DNA of 64,000 bases from Ktedonospora formicarum (GTDB lineage: Bacteria > Chloroflexota > Ktedonobacteria > Ktedonobacterales > Ktedonobacteraceae), in the NCBI RefSeq assembly GCF_016587355.1, contig NZ_BNJF01000009.1, positions 1 to 64,000 of the forward strand, read 5' to 3'. The notes beneath the pieces are model-generated. The model saw only the letters and a list, made by a program, of their open reading frames with translations. It was not told where the DNA came from and searched no databases. Numbering within the stretch: position 1 is the first letter of the stretch; every line of letters starts with the position of its first letter. Below are positions 8,765 to 16,930 of the stretch, piece by piece. A program made the position numbers and the translations under genes.

Positions 8765-8937
8765 TCCTCCATTGAGCGTGCACTTGCACAAATCGATCGA
8801 CGCACGGAATGGAGAATGCTAAGTCGACGAGAGGCGTTGCAGCCTCCAAGCGCTAAGTAGCCCCAGGAGGCATTGCAGCCTCCAAGCTCCTCGAGAAGCT
8901 GTAAAGAGTATAGCATTAAGCGCCGTTCCCACCTCAT
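8761..8937 (-). CDS. Doubtful small frame with two GGCNAS repeats
   Basis: A 58-codon minus-strand frame downstream of, and in the same direction as, the E1-like gene. It reads ...LLEELGGCNASWGYLAL followed by GGCNASRRLS, so a GGCNAS hexapeptide occurs twice at a 12-residue interval. The arrangement of an acidic hydrophobic segment, GG, then a Cys/Ser/Asn-rich repeat resembles some ribosomally made peptide precursors, but the ATG at 8937 directly abuts its only GGAGAG, and the tail is basic. The repeats may be only a DNA or RNA feature. Listed because of its position next to a leader-binding E1 protein. Confidence 0.2.
   Translation of the reverse strand: MRWERRLMLYSLQLLEELGGCNASWGYLALGGCNASRRLSILHSVRRSICASARSMED
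8831..8886. repeat. Two 20-bp direct repeats, each a small hairpin
   Basis: 8831-8850 and 8867-8886 differ at one base of 20 and are offset by 36 bases. Each contains GAGGC...GCCTC and can fold as a five-pair hairpin. On the minus strand they encode GGCNAS in the same frame. Confidence 0.8.
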
Positions 8938-9146
8938 CTCTCCGTGAGAAGCCAACAAAAGTCGCTCTGTTACGCACCTGATAGAATGGATCTCCCGCAA
9001 CTTCCGTGCTCGAGCCGCGACCTTGATTCGTCACATGCATGGAGTAGATGAAGGAGCTCCTAGAGGAAGTTGGGCCCGAGCGCCAGTCAGTCACGCTTAG
9101 CAGATAGCGGCTGATGCTCGTTTTTTGTCCAACGCATCGATACCGC

Positions 9147-10283
9147 CTAGGAGTTGGGGGAACTCCTGTTTGCGCACTGGGGGCAATTGGAATCGCGTAT
9201 CAATGCGTTCGCTGTCAGGGTAAACTGCTGTAGATCGAGCAGGTAGCGGTGGTTGTAAGTTGCTGGCTCGGAGTTGCCCAGCAGATACTTACAGATCTCA
9301 GCGCAGATTAGGTGGGCCGAGAGCGCAGTGACAAAATGGATATTGGGATGACGCAGCCATGCCGCCTGCTCAATCCAGGCTAGCTCCTCAACAGTCCCCT
9401 CATCTGGATCGAGGCTGGTATATACACATGCCAGACAGGCCGTTTGAAAGGGAACCACAAATGGGCCAACTTCAGCTCCGGCCCCATGATACCCACCCAT
9501 GATGAATGGGATCTCTCTCTGAAGAGCAGTCTGATTCATCCAACTCGTGATCTCACGAGGTTGATCGGCGCAAAATACGACCAGATCCGCCCCCTCGATC
9601 AATGCACCGAGCTGCTGCGAGCTTGTGATGGTCTGCTGAACCGGCTCGAACTGCACGTTGGGATTGAAGCGGGCGAGCTGCTCTGCTGCAGCGTGCACCT
9701 TCGGTTTCCCCAGATCGTTGACTTCATAGAGCACCTGGCGATTGAGGTTCCCCAGTTCGACCTGATCGCCATCCACACCGCGTAAGAAGCCGACCCCGAT
9801 GGCGGCCAGACCCAGTAGCACATTACTGCCCAAGCCGCCCAGGCCAAGCACAGCGACACGTGCTTGCTTGAGCTTGGCTTGAAACACATATTTCTGGGTC
9901 CCGCTGGCATCGAGCAGAGAGAGAAAGTGGATCTGACTGCTATAGCGCTCCAGATCGGATGGAAGCAGAGCGGCAGGCGGCTCAATGGCAGCATCCTCCA
10001 GCAAGCCAAAGTGAAGCAGTTCTTCTAGCGCTTCACTCACCTCTTCGGTAGTCACCTGAGGGTGGTGTTGTTGCAGCGTGTTGACAATGTCCTCAAATGA
10101 GTGCCGACCATCGAGTTGCGAAAGCAACAGTAGTTGTGCTTCATCAATCTCTTCGAGCATGACTCCGCGTTCCCGCCCATAGTGAATGCTGATCGTTTGT
10201 TGAGAATTGGAGGAGGGTGCGGGCTGCGTGCCAAGGCGTTTGACATGGAGAAATCGTTTAAAACACGGTTTGGTAAAGGGCAT
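9147..10283 (-). CDS. E1-like adenylating enzyme with N-terminal peptide-leader-binding-type domain (ThiF/MccB/HesA superfamily)
   Basis: A 378-residue protein. The first 100 residues (GVMLEEIDEAQLLLLSQLDG, followed by a helical segment ending LHFGLLED) resemble the winged-helix RiPP recognition element / PqqD-like leader-binding domain. From about 135 on it is an E1 domain: nucleotide loop VLGLGGLGSN, acidic residue and arginine finger in VDGDQVELGNLNRQVLY, a Lys in DLGKPKVHAA, a GGYHGAG loop, and zinc-binding pairs CLAC and CPQC near the C-terminus. Key residues look intact, so it should adenylate a peptide or protein C-terminus or act as a peptide-modifying partner. The ATG at 10283 follows AAGGAAG. 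A 57-codon frame with a strong ribosome binding site precedes it by 31 bases. An ECF sigma operon is divergent. Confidence 0.8.
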   Translation of the reverse strand: MPFTKPCFKRFLHVKRLGTQPAPSSNSQQTISIHYGRERGVMLEEIDEAQLLLLSQLDGRHSFEDIVNTLQQHHPQVTTEEVSEALEELLHFGLLEDAAIEPPAALLPSDLERYSSQIHFLSLLDASGTQKYVFQAKLKQARVAVLGLGGLGSNVLLGLAAIGVGFLRGVDGDQVELGNLNRQVLYEVNDLGKPKVHAAAEQLARFNPNVQFEPVQQTITSSQQLGALIEGADLVVFCADQPREITSWMNQTALQREIPFIMGGYHGAGAEVGPFVVPFQTACLACVYTSLDPDEGTVEELAWIEQAAWLRHPNIHFVTALSAHLICAEICKYLLGNSEPATYNHRYLLDLQQFTLTANALIRDSNCPQCANRSSPNS

Positions 10284-10314
10284 AGTTTCTTCCTTACAAA
10301 CAGCCTCTTCAGCG

Positions 10315-10488
10315 TCAAAGCGGAGGCAGATCATCCCCTGCCAGCCTATATTCTGAACAGTTCTGGATCATCTGCCTTTCTAAAACGTAAAAACCTTTAA
10401 TACGTATAATACAACTACGATGGAACATAAGGCGAGAGGTGCGGTAACTCTTTCGACGAACATCGTCGAATATGCGTAGTTTTTTCAT
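10315..10488 (-). CDS. Small gene (57 residues) upstream of the E1-like protein; candidate peptide substrate
   Basis: The frame starts MKKLRIFDDVRRKSYRTSRL, contains two cysteines (26 and 44), and ends LAGDDLPPL. AAGGAG lies six bases before the ATG, the best ribosome binding site in the neighbourhood, and the stop is 31 bases before the E1-like start, so the two form a likely operon. The peptide is basic in its first half and has no signal peptide. No family is recognised. By analogy with mcc-type and TOMM loci, a short gene directly upstream of a leader-binding E1 enzyme could be its precursor substrate; that is inference only. It could instead be an unrelated small protein. Confidence 0.5.
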   Translation of the reverse strand: MKKLRIFDDVRRKSYRTSRLMFHRSCIIRIKGFYVLERQMIQNCSEYRLAGDDLPPL

Positions 10489-10621
10489 CGTTAGCTCCTT
10501 TCATTCTTCTGTTGTTTAATTTCTTAAAGTCCTATATGTCCCTGTTGTATAACACATCGACCCTCCTTGTTGAAATAATAAACAGTAGCCCTATTTAGAT
10601 AGATTGAGAGGAGACAGGTCT

Positions 10622-11284
10622 TTGAACCCCCAACACATTTCGAGGCAAAGACTTGGCCCAACAGACCAAGTGGAAGCTTCTGCCAGTACTCAGAAGCTCC
10701 TTCGCAGCTATATCGAAGAAAACACTGCCTCGTTACTTGGCACATTGCGTGTCTATGTCCTGCGCATGGGCTTAGCATCAGGGAAGGAGATTCAGGAGGT
10801 CGCGCTAGAAATCTTCCAGGAGAGCGTCATTGAGGCTCTGGCTTCTGCCCAACGCTTTGATCAGCAGGCTCCGCCAAGGGCGTGGCTCCTGGGTATTGCC
10901 GCGAACATTATGAAGCGTCGGAAAGTAGTGCAGGCAAAACAGCTCCAGCGCGAAGAAACAATGAGCCATCTCGTACGCCGCTATCCAAATTTGCCCGACG
11001 AAAACGCGGCGCTTGACTCTCTGATGCCCGTGGTGATGAACGATCCATCTCAGGTCGTAGAGGCCGACGAGCAAGCTGCTATCATCCTTGCTCTTGTATC
11101 GCAGGAAGATCAGTATATCCTGCGCCTGGCTGTGTTAGAAGGTCACCAGCATATGTCCCTGGCACACGAACTAGGTATCACACCCGGTGCAGCCCGTGCG
11201 CGCCTACACCGAGCCCTCAGCCGCCTGCGCATCGCATGGAAGACTCAATGGGCGAAAAGACAGAAAGGGGAGCGTAATGTCTGA
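10622..11284 (+). CDS. ECF-type RNA polymerase sigma factor
   Basis: About 220 residues. Region 2 is the segment ...EIFQESVIEALASAQRFD, continuing to PPRAWLLGIAANIMKRRKV, which is the usual end of region 2 (RAWLxxIAxNxxxDxxR). Region 4 is LVSQEDQYILRLAVLEGHQH, followed by MSLAHELGITPGAARARLHRALSRLR, a typical helix-turn-helix that binds the -35 element. The start is taken as the TTG at 10622, eight bases after GAGGAG; a TTG at 10604 is possible. The next gene overlaps its end by 8 bases (ATGTCTGA), so translation is probably coupled. The partner encodes a single-pass membrane protein, which fits a sigma/anti-sigma pair. Confidence 0.88.
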   Translation: MNPQHISRQRLGPTDQVEASASTQKLLRSYIEENTASLLGTLRVYVLRMGLASGKEIQEVALEIFQESVIEALASAQRFDQQAPPRAWLLGIAANIMKRRKVVQAKQLQREETMSHLVRRYPNLPDENAALDSLMPVVMNDPSQVVEADEQAAIILALVSQEDQYILRLAVLEGHQHMSLAHELGITPGAARARLHRALSRLRIAWKTQWAKRQKGERNV

Positions 11285-12983
11285 GTACACACAACCCTCA
11301 AAGAGGCGTCTTGTTGCCATCTATCGTTACATCAGTGCGTTGGAGCTGAGTGATATCGAGACCTTGAGTATCATTTTGAAGGAGGCAAGCCAGGACGCTG
11401 TCTTAAGTGGTTTGCTAGAGGAAGTGGATACCGTTTATCAAACCATCGACAGGACAGCTGTTTCTGAACTAGAAGCACGGCGAGCTTATCACTGTGTCCT
11501 TAAGCTCGACCAGAATAGTCATCTGGAGCAGAATCAGCCAGCATTATTACAGTATATGCATGATGATAAGAAAAGAACGCTCGTTAACGTACAAGGATTA
11601 TCACCGCTTCCGCAGAGACACAATCATCAACCTTCGACAAGAAGTAGATGGAGGCATGGATTGCAAAGGGGGGCGATGCTATTAGTGGCCTGCTTTCTAC
11701 TCACGATAGGAGTGCGTTTCTTCATGATATATGAGCAGGCAATGCACTCATCTACAACCACACCTCCAAATGCCCAAGCGCTTCATGGTATCGTCGTTGC
11801 TATGACAGGAGAAGGCACGTCGTCATCCAGTGCCAGGGTCTACGGCATACGGCCAGATACCGGTGAGCAGGTTTGGTATTTCTCTTTGCCAAAGGGGAAG
11901 CCTGGGCAAAATATGAGCCAGAATCTGATTGTGCAGGGACAGACGATCTATGCACTCTTCAATAGCCAGGTGTATGCGTTGCGAGCTACCGATGGAAAAT
12001 TGCTCTGGCACACAGATCTTTTTCATGCAAGCAGTCCACAAGAGAGCTATAAACTTGTGTCTGATGGCAACATGCTCTATGTTGGGTCCGGCCCTGGCGG
12101 CAATATGCCATTTGTGGATCAACTTGTGGCACTGCGCCCCAAAGATGGTTCAATTGCCTGGCAGCATACCTATAAGGGCTCAGGCGCAACCTTCCTTGGT
12201 GCTTCCAATGGTATTGTGTATCTGGCAACGAATATTGCCAATGAATCCCAGTTACATGCTCTGCGTGGAAGCGATGGCACACAGATGTGGGCCTATCCCG
12301 GCGGAGAGGTAATCTCTGTTATCGCTGATGAGACGAATGTCTATCTCTTTGCGATGGCTCATACCATCCAACAAGATCCCAGTGGTATGCATAAGGACGA
12401 AAAAGTTATTCTTGCTCTCAATGTGCAAAATGGGCACCAGCGTTGGACTACCCAGGTCAAGTCGAATGGGATCTATCAGCTTCAGATGGATCGGGGTCGG
12501 CTCTTCCTCAATGAACACAACGGCAATAGCGAACAAATTTGTTCCTGGCAGGTAGAAGATGGACATCAGGTGTGGTGTCATTCGTATACGGGGGATCCTC
12601 AGTTGTTTGGGACTCCCTACTATCTAGTTGCTAACGGTGCCCTCTATTTCTTCTCTCCTCAGAGCACGATAGTTGGTACGGCCACTGAGGTTGTAAAGGG
12701 GAAGACCGCGAGCACGCCGAAAGTACACCAGAAAACAATTATACAGGTGTATGATGCGAGCGATGGCCAGGCGAAAAAGTGGGGCACTACATTAGATGAT
12801 TGGAGCACTGGTAATGCTACCGTGGACAACAAGCAGCTTTTCGTTGCTACCGCGAATCATATCTGGGCGTTTGATCAAAGAGGGAGTGCTCTTTGGAGCT
12901 ATCAGAGGCCATCTCAGAGTGCCAACAGTTCTGATGATATCTTCTTCAATGGATTTTGCAATGTGGACAAGAGCTCCTGGTGA
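11277..12983 (+). CDS. Membrane-anchored PQQ-type beta-propeller protein, likely anti-sigma partner
   Basis: A 568-residue protein. Residues 1-125 are cytoplasmic and helical; a single membrane segment lies at about 130-150 (GAMLLVACFLLTIGVRFFMI); the remainder is outside the cell. The outer part has repeated blades of the PQQ / BamB-like type: VYGIRPDTGEQVWYF, VYALRATDGKLLWHT, LVALRPKDGSIAWQHT, LHALRGSDGTQMWAY, ILALNVQNGHQRWTT and IWAFDQRGSALWSY. The start ATG overlaps the sigma gene's stop and follows AAAGGGGAG. The layout (cytoplasmic N-domain, one helix, external propeller, overlap with an ECF sigma gene) suggests that it holds the sigma factor at the membrane and releases it on an external cue. 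The N-terminal domain lacks the zinc HxxxCxxC motif. Confidence 0.8.
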   Translation: MSEYTQPSKRRLVAIYRYISALELSDIETLSIILKEASQDAVLSGLLEEVDTVYQTIDRTAVSELEARRAYHCVLKLDQNSHLEQNQPALLQYMHDDKKRTLVNVQGLSPLPQRHNHQPSTRSRWRHGLQRGAMLLVACFLLTIGVRFFMIYEQAMHSSTTTPPNAQALHGIVVAMTGEGTSSSSARVYGIRPDTGEQVWYFSLPKGKPGQNMSQNLIVQGQTIYALFNSQVYALRATDGKLLWHTDLFHASSPQESYKLVSDGNMLYVGSGPGGNMPFVDQLVALRPKDGSIAWQHTYKGSGATFLGASNGIVYLATNIANESQLHALRGSDGTQMWAYPGGEVISVIADETNVYLFAMAHTIQQDPSGMHKDEKVILALNVQNGHQRWTTQVKSNGIYQLQMDRGRLFLNEHNGNSEQICSWQVEDGHQVWCHSYTGDPQLFGTPYYLVANGALYFFSPQSTIVGTATEVVKGKTASTPKVHQKTIIQVYDASDGQAKKWGTTLDDWSTGNATVDNKQLFVATANHIWAFDQRGSALWSYQRPSQSANSSDDIFFNGFCNVDKSSW

Positions 12984-13294
12984 GAGGTCATAACGTATCA
13001 AGTGGGAGATGCCACTGGCCTGATCTAAAAAGCAAATACTAGCACATGCAAGGCTACTCATGTGCTCTGGGTGGCCTTGCACAAGGAATGTGGCAGAGTA
13101 CATGTTGGGGCTTGATGTGGGCTGACGGCGCGCCGCAATCAGCGCCAGAAACACACAAAAGCTAGTTCAGGAAGATATTGCATCCATACTAGCAGAAGAA
13201 GCGATTCGATAAGCAGAGAAAAGAAGGGGAAGAGGTTGTGTGAGGCAGCACGACCCCTGCTTCAGCACAGAAAGTAGGTTCTGTGCTGTTCTGA
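12984..13294. other. No recognisable gene
   Basis: About 310 bases after the propeller gene without a convincing frame. A short GCACAGAA(...)TTCTGTGC hairpin lies at about 13264-13288 and may terminate the sigma operon. Confidence 0.35.
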
Positions 13295-13495
13295 AAGAAG
13301 TATGAAAAAGCAGTTGGTACCGGTACTATCCAGCAAATTATCGTGGATCGTGAGGGAATGGCGGCAGAATTTCTTGCTGCTTTGAAAGAAGCAGGGCGAA
13401 CGGTCATCTCCATTCTGAGAGCCGATCAATTTGCTGGCTTGGACTCATTCAGAAGAAGAGCGGGAATGCCCCAGGCGCTGGGATGCCGATCTTGA
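13295..13495 (+). pseudogene. Relic of a DDE transposase
   Basis: The frame between stops at 13292 and 13493 reads ...TGTIQQIIVDREGMAAEFLA, then ALKEAGRTVISILRADQFAG and LDSFRRR. This matches the style of the central part of DDE transposases ('h-h-h-D-R-E-x-x-A-x-E-F-L' followed by a second strand with 'LR-x-(D/N)-Q'). Both ends are missing. It is too short to name the IS family. Confidence 0.4.
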
Positions 13496-13635
13496 CTTGA
13501 AGGAGCGCATGCGGTGGCAGGAAGGATGGCAAACGACATCATTACCAGCACCACCTATAAGCACATCAGCTTCTGTTTTGGGAACACGCCCGTTTCTTTT
13601 CAGAGATGTTTCCCTTGATCCAGCGTCTTCTCAAT

Positions 13636-14408
13636 TCATTCTGTTGGCAATACCGTATTGCGTCTTTTGAGGGGAAGCGTCACATAAAAGGTTGATCCAT
13701 CCCCGACCTCACTCTCCACCTGTATCGTACCTCTATGATTCCTAACGATCTCCGCCGCAATGTAGAGTCCCATCCCCAGGCCTGGGATCGCCTGCTGGCT
13801 CAGGCCAGTGATACGATAGAAGCGTTCAAAGATTTTCTCGTGTAGTTCCTGTGGAATACCAATGCCATGATCACGCACACTGACCGTGACGGTCTCACCG
13901 GAAACATAATGGTCAATCTCAATTGTGGTGGCGCTAGGAGAATACATGATTGCATTGCTGATCAGATTGATGAAGACCTGTTCGAGCTGCCCTTTATCTC
14001 CGATGAGCGTACATGGGATGGTCCCACGCACCATGATGCGGTGGGTAACACTCATTTGCTGCATGGTATCCGCAACCTCAGAGAGCAATGCCTCCAGATC
14101 TACTGGCTCCTGAACGTATTCAAGCTTCCCCGCCTGAATCCTGGACCCATCAAGTAACTCTTTTATCAGGCGTTCAAGGAGTTTCACTGATCCCTCCGTC
14201 CTTGAGAGCACCACAGCCGCTTCATGATATCCTTGTTTCATCAGGCGTGTTTTGGCCAATTGGATCTGCATTTTCACAGCGGTCAGCGGTGTCTTAAGTT
14301 CATGGCTTGCCATGCTCAGAAAATTTTCTTTGCGCTGCTCCAACTCTTTACGTGCGGAATTATCCAGCACAAAATAGAGACTTTGAGACGGGTCATATGG
14401 GAAGACAA
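13636..14408 (-). pseudogene. 3' part of an IS-split PAS histidine kinase
   Basis: This piece carries the kinase core: a PAS tail (VVFPYDPSQSLYFVLDNSAR), the H-box SMASHELKTPLTAVK, N-box ISNAIMYSP, G1 box VRDHGIGIPQ, F-box FERFYR and G2 box GLGMGLYIA, ending in GSTFYVTLPL. All catalytic motifs are intact. In the current sequence its frame runs upstream only into the inserted element (MACPYLGQFRRT is IS sequence). Joined to 15808-16513 the PAS strand reads PVLVGGVVFPYDPSQ without loss, so the insertion is recent. The piece could still be translated from within the element, giving a kinase core without its sensor. Confidence 0.85.
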
Positions 14409-14548
14409 CCGTTCTCCGAAACTGACCCAGATATGGACAAGCCATACACAGTGTTCGGTTCCTGCTTCAATGCAGAGAGCAAGCCTTTCGCTCGTCTTAC
14501 ACCTGCTCCACAGGCGTCACTTCCCGCAGAACTTGCGGTACGCCGTTT
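14409..14548 (-). ncRNA. Predicted omega-RNA (TnpB guide RNA scaffold) region
   Basis: In IS605-group elements the RNA that guides TnpB comes from the tnpB 3' end and the element's right end, with the guide taken from flanking DNA. Here the region downstream of tnpB has a hairpin CCGCA-GAACT-TGCGG (plus-strand reading) and a second stem GAGC...GCTC. Copies at 3263 and 56368 keep both stems with different but pairing bases and a constant AACT loop, which is the signature of a conserved RNA structure. The exact 5' end of the RNA, which probably overlaps the tnpB coding end, cannot be placed. Confidence 0.55.
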
Positions 14549-15679
14549 TCATTGTGCCAACGCTGCTAAGTTTCTTGCGGCGTTGGCATCTCGATCCTGC
14601 ACATTCTCACACTCCATGCAGACAAAGACCCGATCCGAAAGCGTCAGTGTTTCATTGATCCAGCCACAACAGGAACAGGTTTTTGAGGAGGGTTCCCAGC
14701 GCGATGCCAGCAGCACCTTCACCCCTGCCTGCTCGGCTTTGTAGAGGATCTGCCGCTTGAACTCGTACATGCCCACATCAGCAATGGCTCGAGCCAACCG
14801 GCGGTTCTTGAGCATGCCTGCAATGTGTAAATCCTCGAGCACAATCACACGCGGCCGCTCTTGATCAGGTTTGGTTCTCGCCACGATCTGGGCCGTCGCT
14901 TGGTGTAAAGCATTGTTGCGCACATTGGCGATCCGGGCATGCATCCGCGAGAGGCGCTGTTTGGTTTTCTGGCGATTGCGTGATCCTTTGGCCTTGCGGC
15001 TATGACGTCGTGAAGCTCGCTTGAGTGCCGTGATCTTCTTGCGCAACGCCTTGGGGTTCTCGAAGGTGCGTCCATCAGAGAGGGTCGCCAGGGTTTTCAC
15101 GCCAAGATCAACCCCAATGACGTTACCTCTGGCTGGCTGGGGGTCTTTCGCTTCCTCGTGCACACAGATCGAGACATACCACCTGTCTGCTTGCTCATGG
15201 ATGGTCGCACTGCTAATCTTGCCACCCAGAGGGAAATAGCCGTGCTCTTTGAGTCGGAGCACCCCCAAACGAGGCAACTGGATGGCACCGGCAGACACCC
15301 GAATGGTTCCGGTGAAGCGTGCTCCACCGATGGCTTTCTTCCGGCTTTTGAATCGTGGGTAGCCACATTTTCCTTTCCACATCCCCTCTTTCTTGAGCCG
15401 ACATTTGCGGAAGAAGTGTTTGAAGGCCTGGTCCAGATCGCGGAGTCCTTCCTGAAAGGCGCACTTGCTGACCTCGTACGTCCATGGGAGAGAGGGTTTG
15501 AGGGCATTAATCTCGCGATGCAGATCGATGGCGGTGGGTGATTTCTCTCCTGCCTTGTAGGCCTCTTGTTTGCGGCGAAGGCCATAATTGAAGGCCCAGC
15601 GAGCGGCCCCGGCATGTTTGCGGCAGAGTGTCTTTTGTCGATTATTGAGATCAAGTTCTCCCCGATACCCACGGACCAT
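14549..15679 (-). CDS. tnpB: TnpB RNA-guided endonuclease (IS605 group)
   Basis: About 376 residues, normal for TnpB. The N-terminal region holds the helix-turn-helix / wedge part with the signature ...AARWAFNYGLRRKQEAY. RuvC-I is VIGVDLGVKTLAT (Asp), RuvC-II is VIVLEDLHIAGM (Glu), and RuvC-III is DRDANAARNLAAL (Asp). The zinc finger is CSCCGW ... CMEC. All catalytic residues are present, so the nuclease should be active. The start is placed at the ATG at 15679 (MVRGYRGEL) after GAGGAAGAG; an upstream in-frame ATG at 15733 has no ribosome binding site. It is the only gene of its element and would need a TnpA from elsewhere to move. Confidence 0.92.
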   Translation of the reverse strand: MVRGYRGELDLNNRQKTLCRKHAGAARWAFNYGLRRKQEAYKAGEKSPTAIDLHREINALKPSLPWTYEVSKCAFQEGLRDLDQAFKHFFRKCRLKKEGMWKGKCGYPRFKSRKKAIGGARFTGTIRVSAGAIQLPRLGVLRLKEHGYFPLGGKISSATIHEQADRWYVSICVHEEAKDPQPARGNVIGVDLGVKTLATLSDGRTFENPKALRKKITALKRASRRHSRKAKGSRNRQKTKQRLSRMHARIANVRNNALHQATAQIVARTKPDQERPRVIVLEDLHIAGMLKNRRLARAIADVGMYEFKRQILYKAEQAGVKVLLASRWEPSSKTCSCCGWINETLTLSDRVFVCMECENVQDRDANAARNLAALAQ

Positions 15680-15807
15680 CGGTTGCTCTTCCTCCTCGGT
15701 GCTGAGAGTAGAACAAACATACCAGATAACCACGGCTTTGGCAAGAGGGGGAGATACATGTCCTTATTTGTCACTTTCTGTCTAGAGAATAGAAAACTAA
15801 CTATATA

Positions 15808-16513
15808 CCCCTCCCACAAGCACGGGCAAGTGGCTGCCATCCTTACATACGTACTCTTTCTCATAAGGCCGCATCGATTGATATTGTGCGAGTTCCTGAT
15901 GAGCTTGTCGGGTACGATCAAGATCCTCGGGCGCTGTGATGTGAACCCAGTTCACCCTTTGCTGAAGCAGATCTTCTCGGCTATATCCGGTCATCCGCAA
16001 AAAGGTATCATTGGCCTCCACGATCTTTTCCCCATCTGCAACGATGGTTCCAATAATATTCGAATCTAACAGGGCACGCGCTTGTTCTTGACTCTGGCGT
16101 AAGGCTCCCTCTCTCCGTTTCTGCATCTCGATATCGGTACTGATGCCGAGCCAATGGGTGATCTGCCCTGGGGTATCACGCACTGGGAGCGCGCGAACCA
16201 GAAACCAGCGATATGCCCCTGCTTGACCATCTCTGAGCCGATATTCATTCTCATAGGGGTCCCCTGTTTCGAATGCCTGTTGTCGCAGAGCCAGCGTCCG
16301 TTCAAGATCCTCAGGATGCACAAATTGGTGCCACCCATCATCCCGTATCTGCTCAAAGTTGGCTTGCAACAAACGGCACCCCCAAGCATTGGCATATTCG
16401 ACCCGACCATCTGGTTGTGCTGTCCAAACCAGTTCTGGAATGGTCTTCAATAATGTTGAGAGATCGAAAGGTGGTACGAGTGAGGTACCCGTTGGAGATG
16501 TGTTATTAAGCAT
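15808..16513 (-). pseudogene. 5' part of an IS-split PAS histidine kinase
   Basis: The gene begins MLNNTSPTGTSLVPPFDLST and encodes two PAS domains. The first (about 25-140) includes IPELVWTAQPDGRVEYANAW and the PAC segment YRWFLVRALPVRD. The second (about 150-235) includes SNIIGTIVADGEKIVEAND and YEKEYVCKDGSHLPVLVGGV. The frame then enters the IS element and stops after VYS. The missing half, with the kinase domains, is at 13636-14408. The intact ancestor would have been a soluble PAS-PAS-HisKA-ATPase protein of roughly 490 residues. The start ATG has GGAACAAGAC upstream, a modest ribosome binding site. Confidence 0.85.
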
Positions 16514-16930
16514 AGCGTGGTCTTGTTCCTTTTCACATGCTCAATCCCTTGTGCGAATAAAGCGTTCTTGTCCTTCTTCTTACGTGGTATACCTCAATGT
16601 CCTCCCCAAACGTTCCTCCAGTAGGAGCCATTGTGACGAGGCACGATCATTGATGTGAAAAACAGGGCATACGAGAGAGGAGACGCAAACGCATGGGAAA
16701 ACACCCTGAGTAAGTTGCTCTTTTCCTGAACAATTTGCGAAAGCAGGTCTCATGGATAGTATCAGTCGACCAATGCATCTGGTTGTGCTGGTTCTCTGTC
16801 CAGATGGCTGGAAATAGCGTAAAGGGAGGAATCTCAATGGATTTATTTCCGGCAAACAGTACGGGAATGTGGCCTCTTCGAGCCATGCTTCATCGCTTCT
16901 TTTCCCCCATTGTGCCAGAGGAACATGCTC
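16514..16930. other. Intergenic stretch without a convincing gene
   Basis: It should contain the promoter of the split kinase and the 3' flank of the GlxA-type gene. Short frames on both strands show no family features. Confidence 0.35.

Larger units (their letters stand above)
14409..15807 (-). mobile_element. tnpB-only IS605-group (IS1341-type) element inserted in a histidine kinase gene
   Basis: The borders are deduced by comparing the split kinase frame (GTG CTT GTG GGA GGG G... on one side, ...TT GTC TTC CCA on the other) and by where similarity to the two solo copies ends (CCGTT(A/C)TCCG). There is no tnpA and no target-site duplication, as expected for this group. A G or T shared by both flanks leaves the exact edge uncertain by one or two bases. 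It contains one gene, tnpB, in the same direction as the host gene, and a 140-bp structured 3' end. Confidence 0.8.

Noticed and set aside
8930..9080. Possible T-box or other riboswitch upstream/downstream of the E1-like gene
   Set aside because: No T-box sequence (GGGTGGNACCGCG) or other recognised riboswitch core on either strand.
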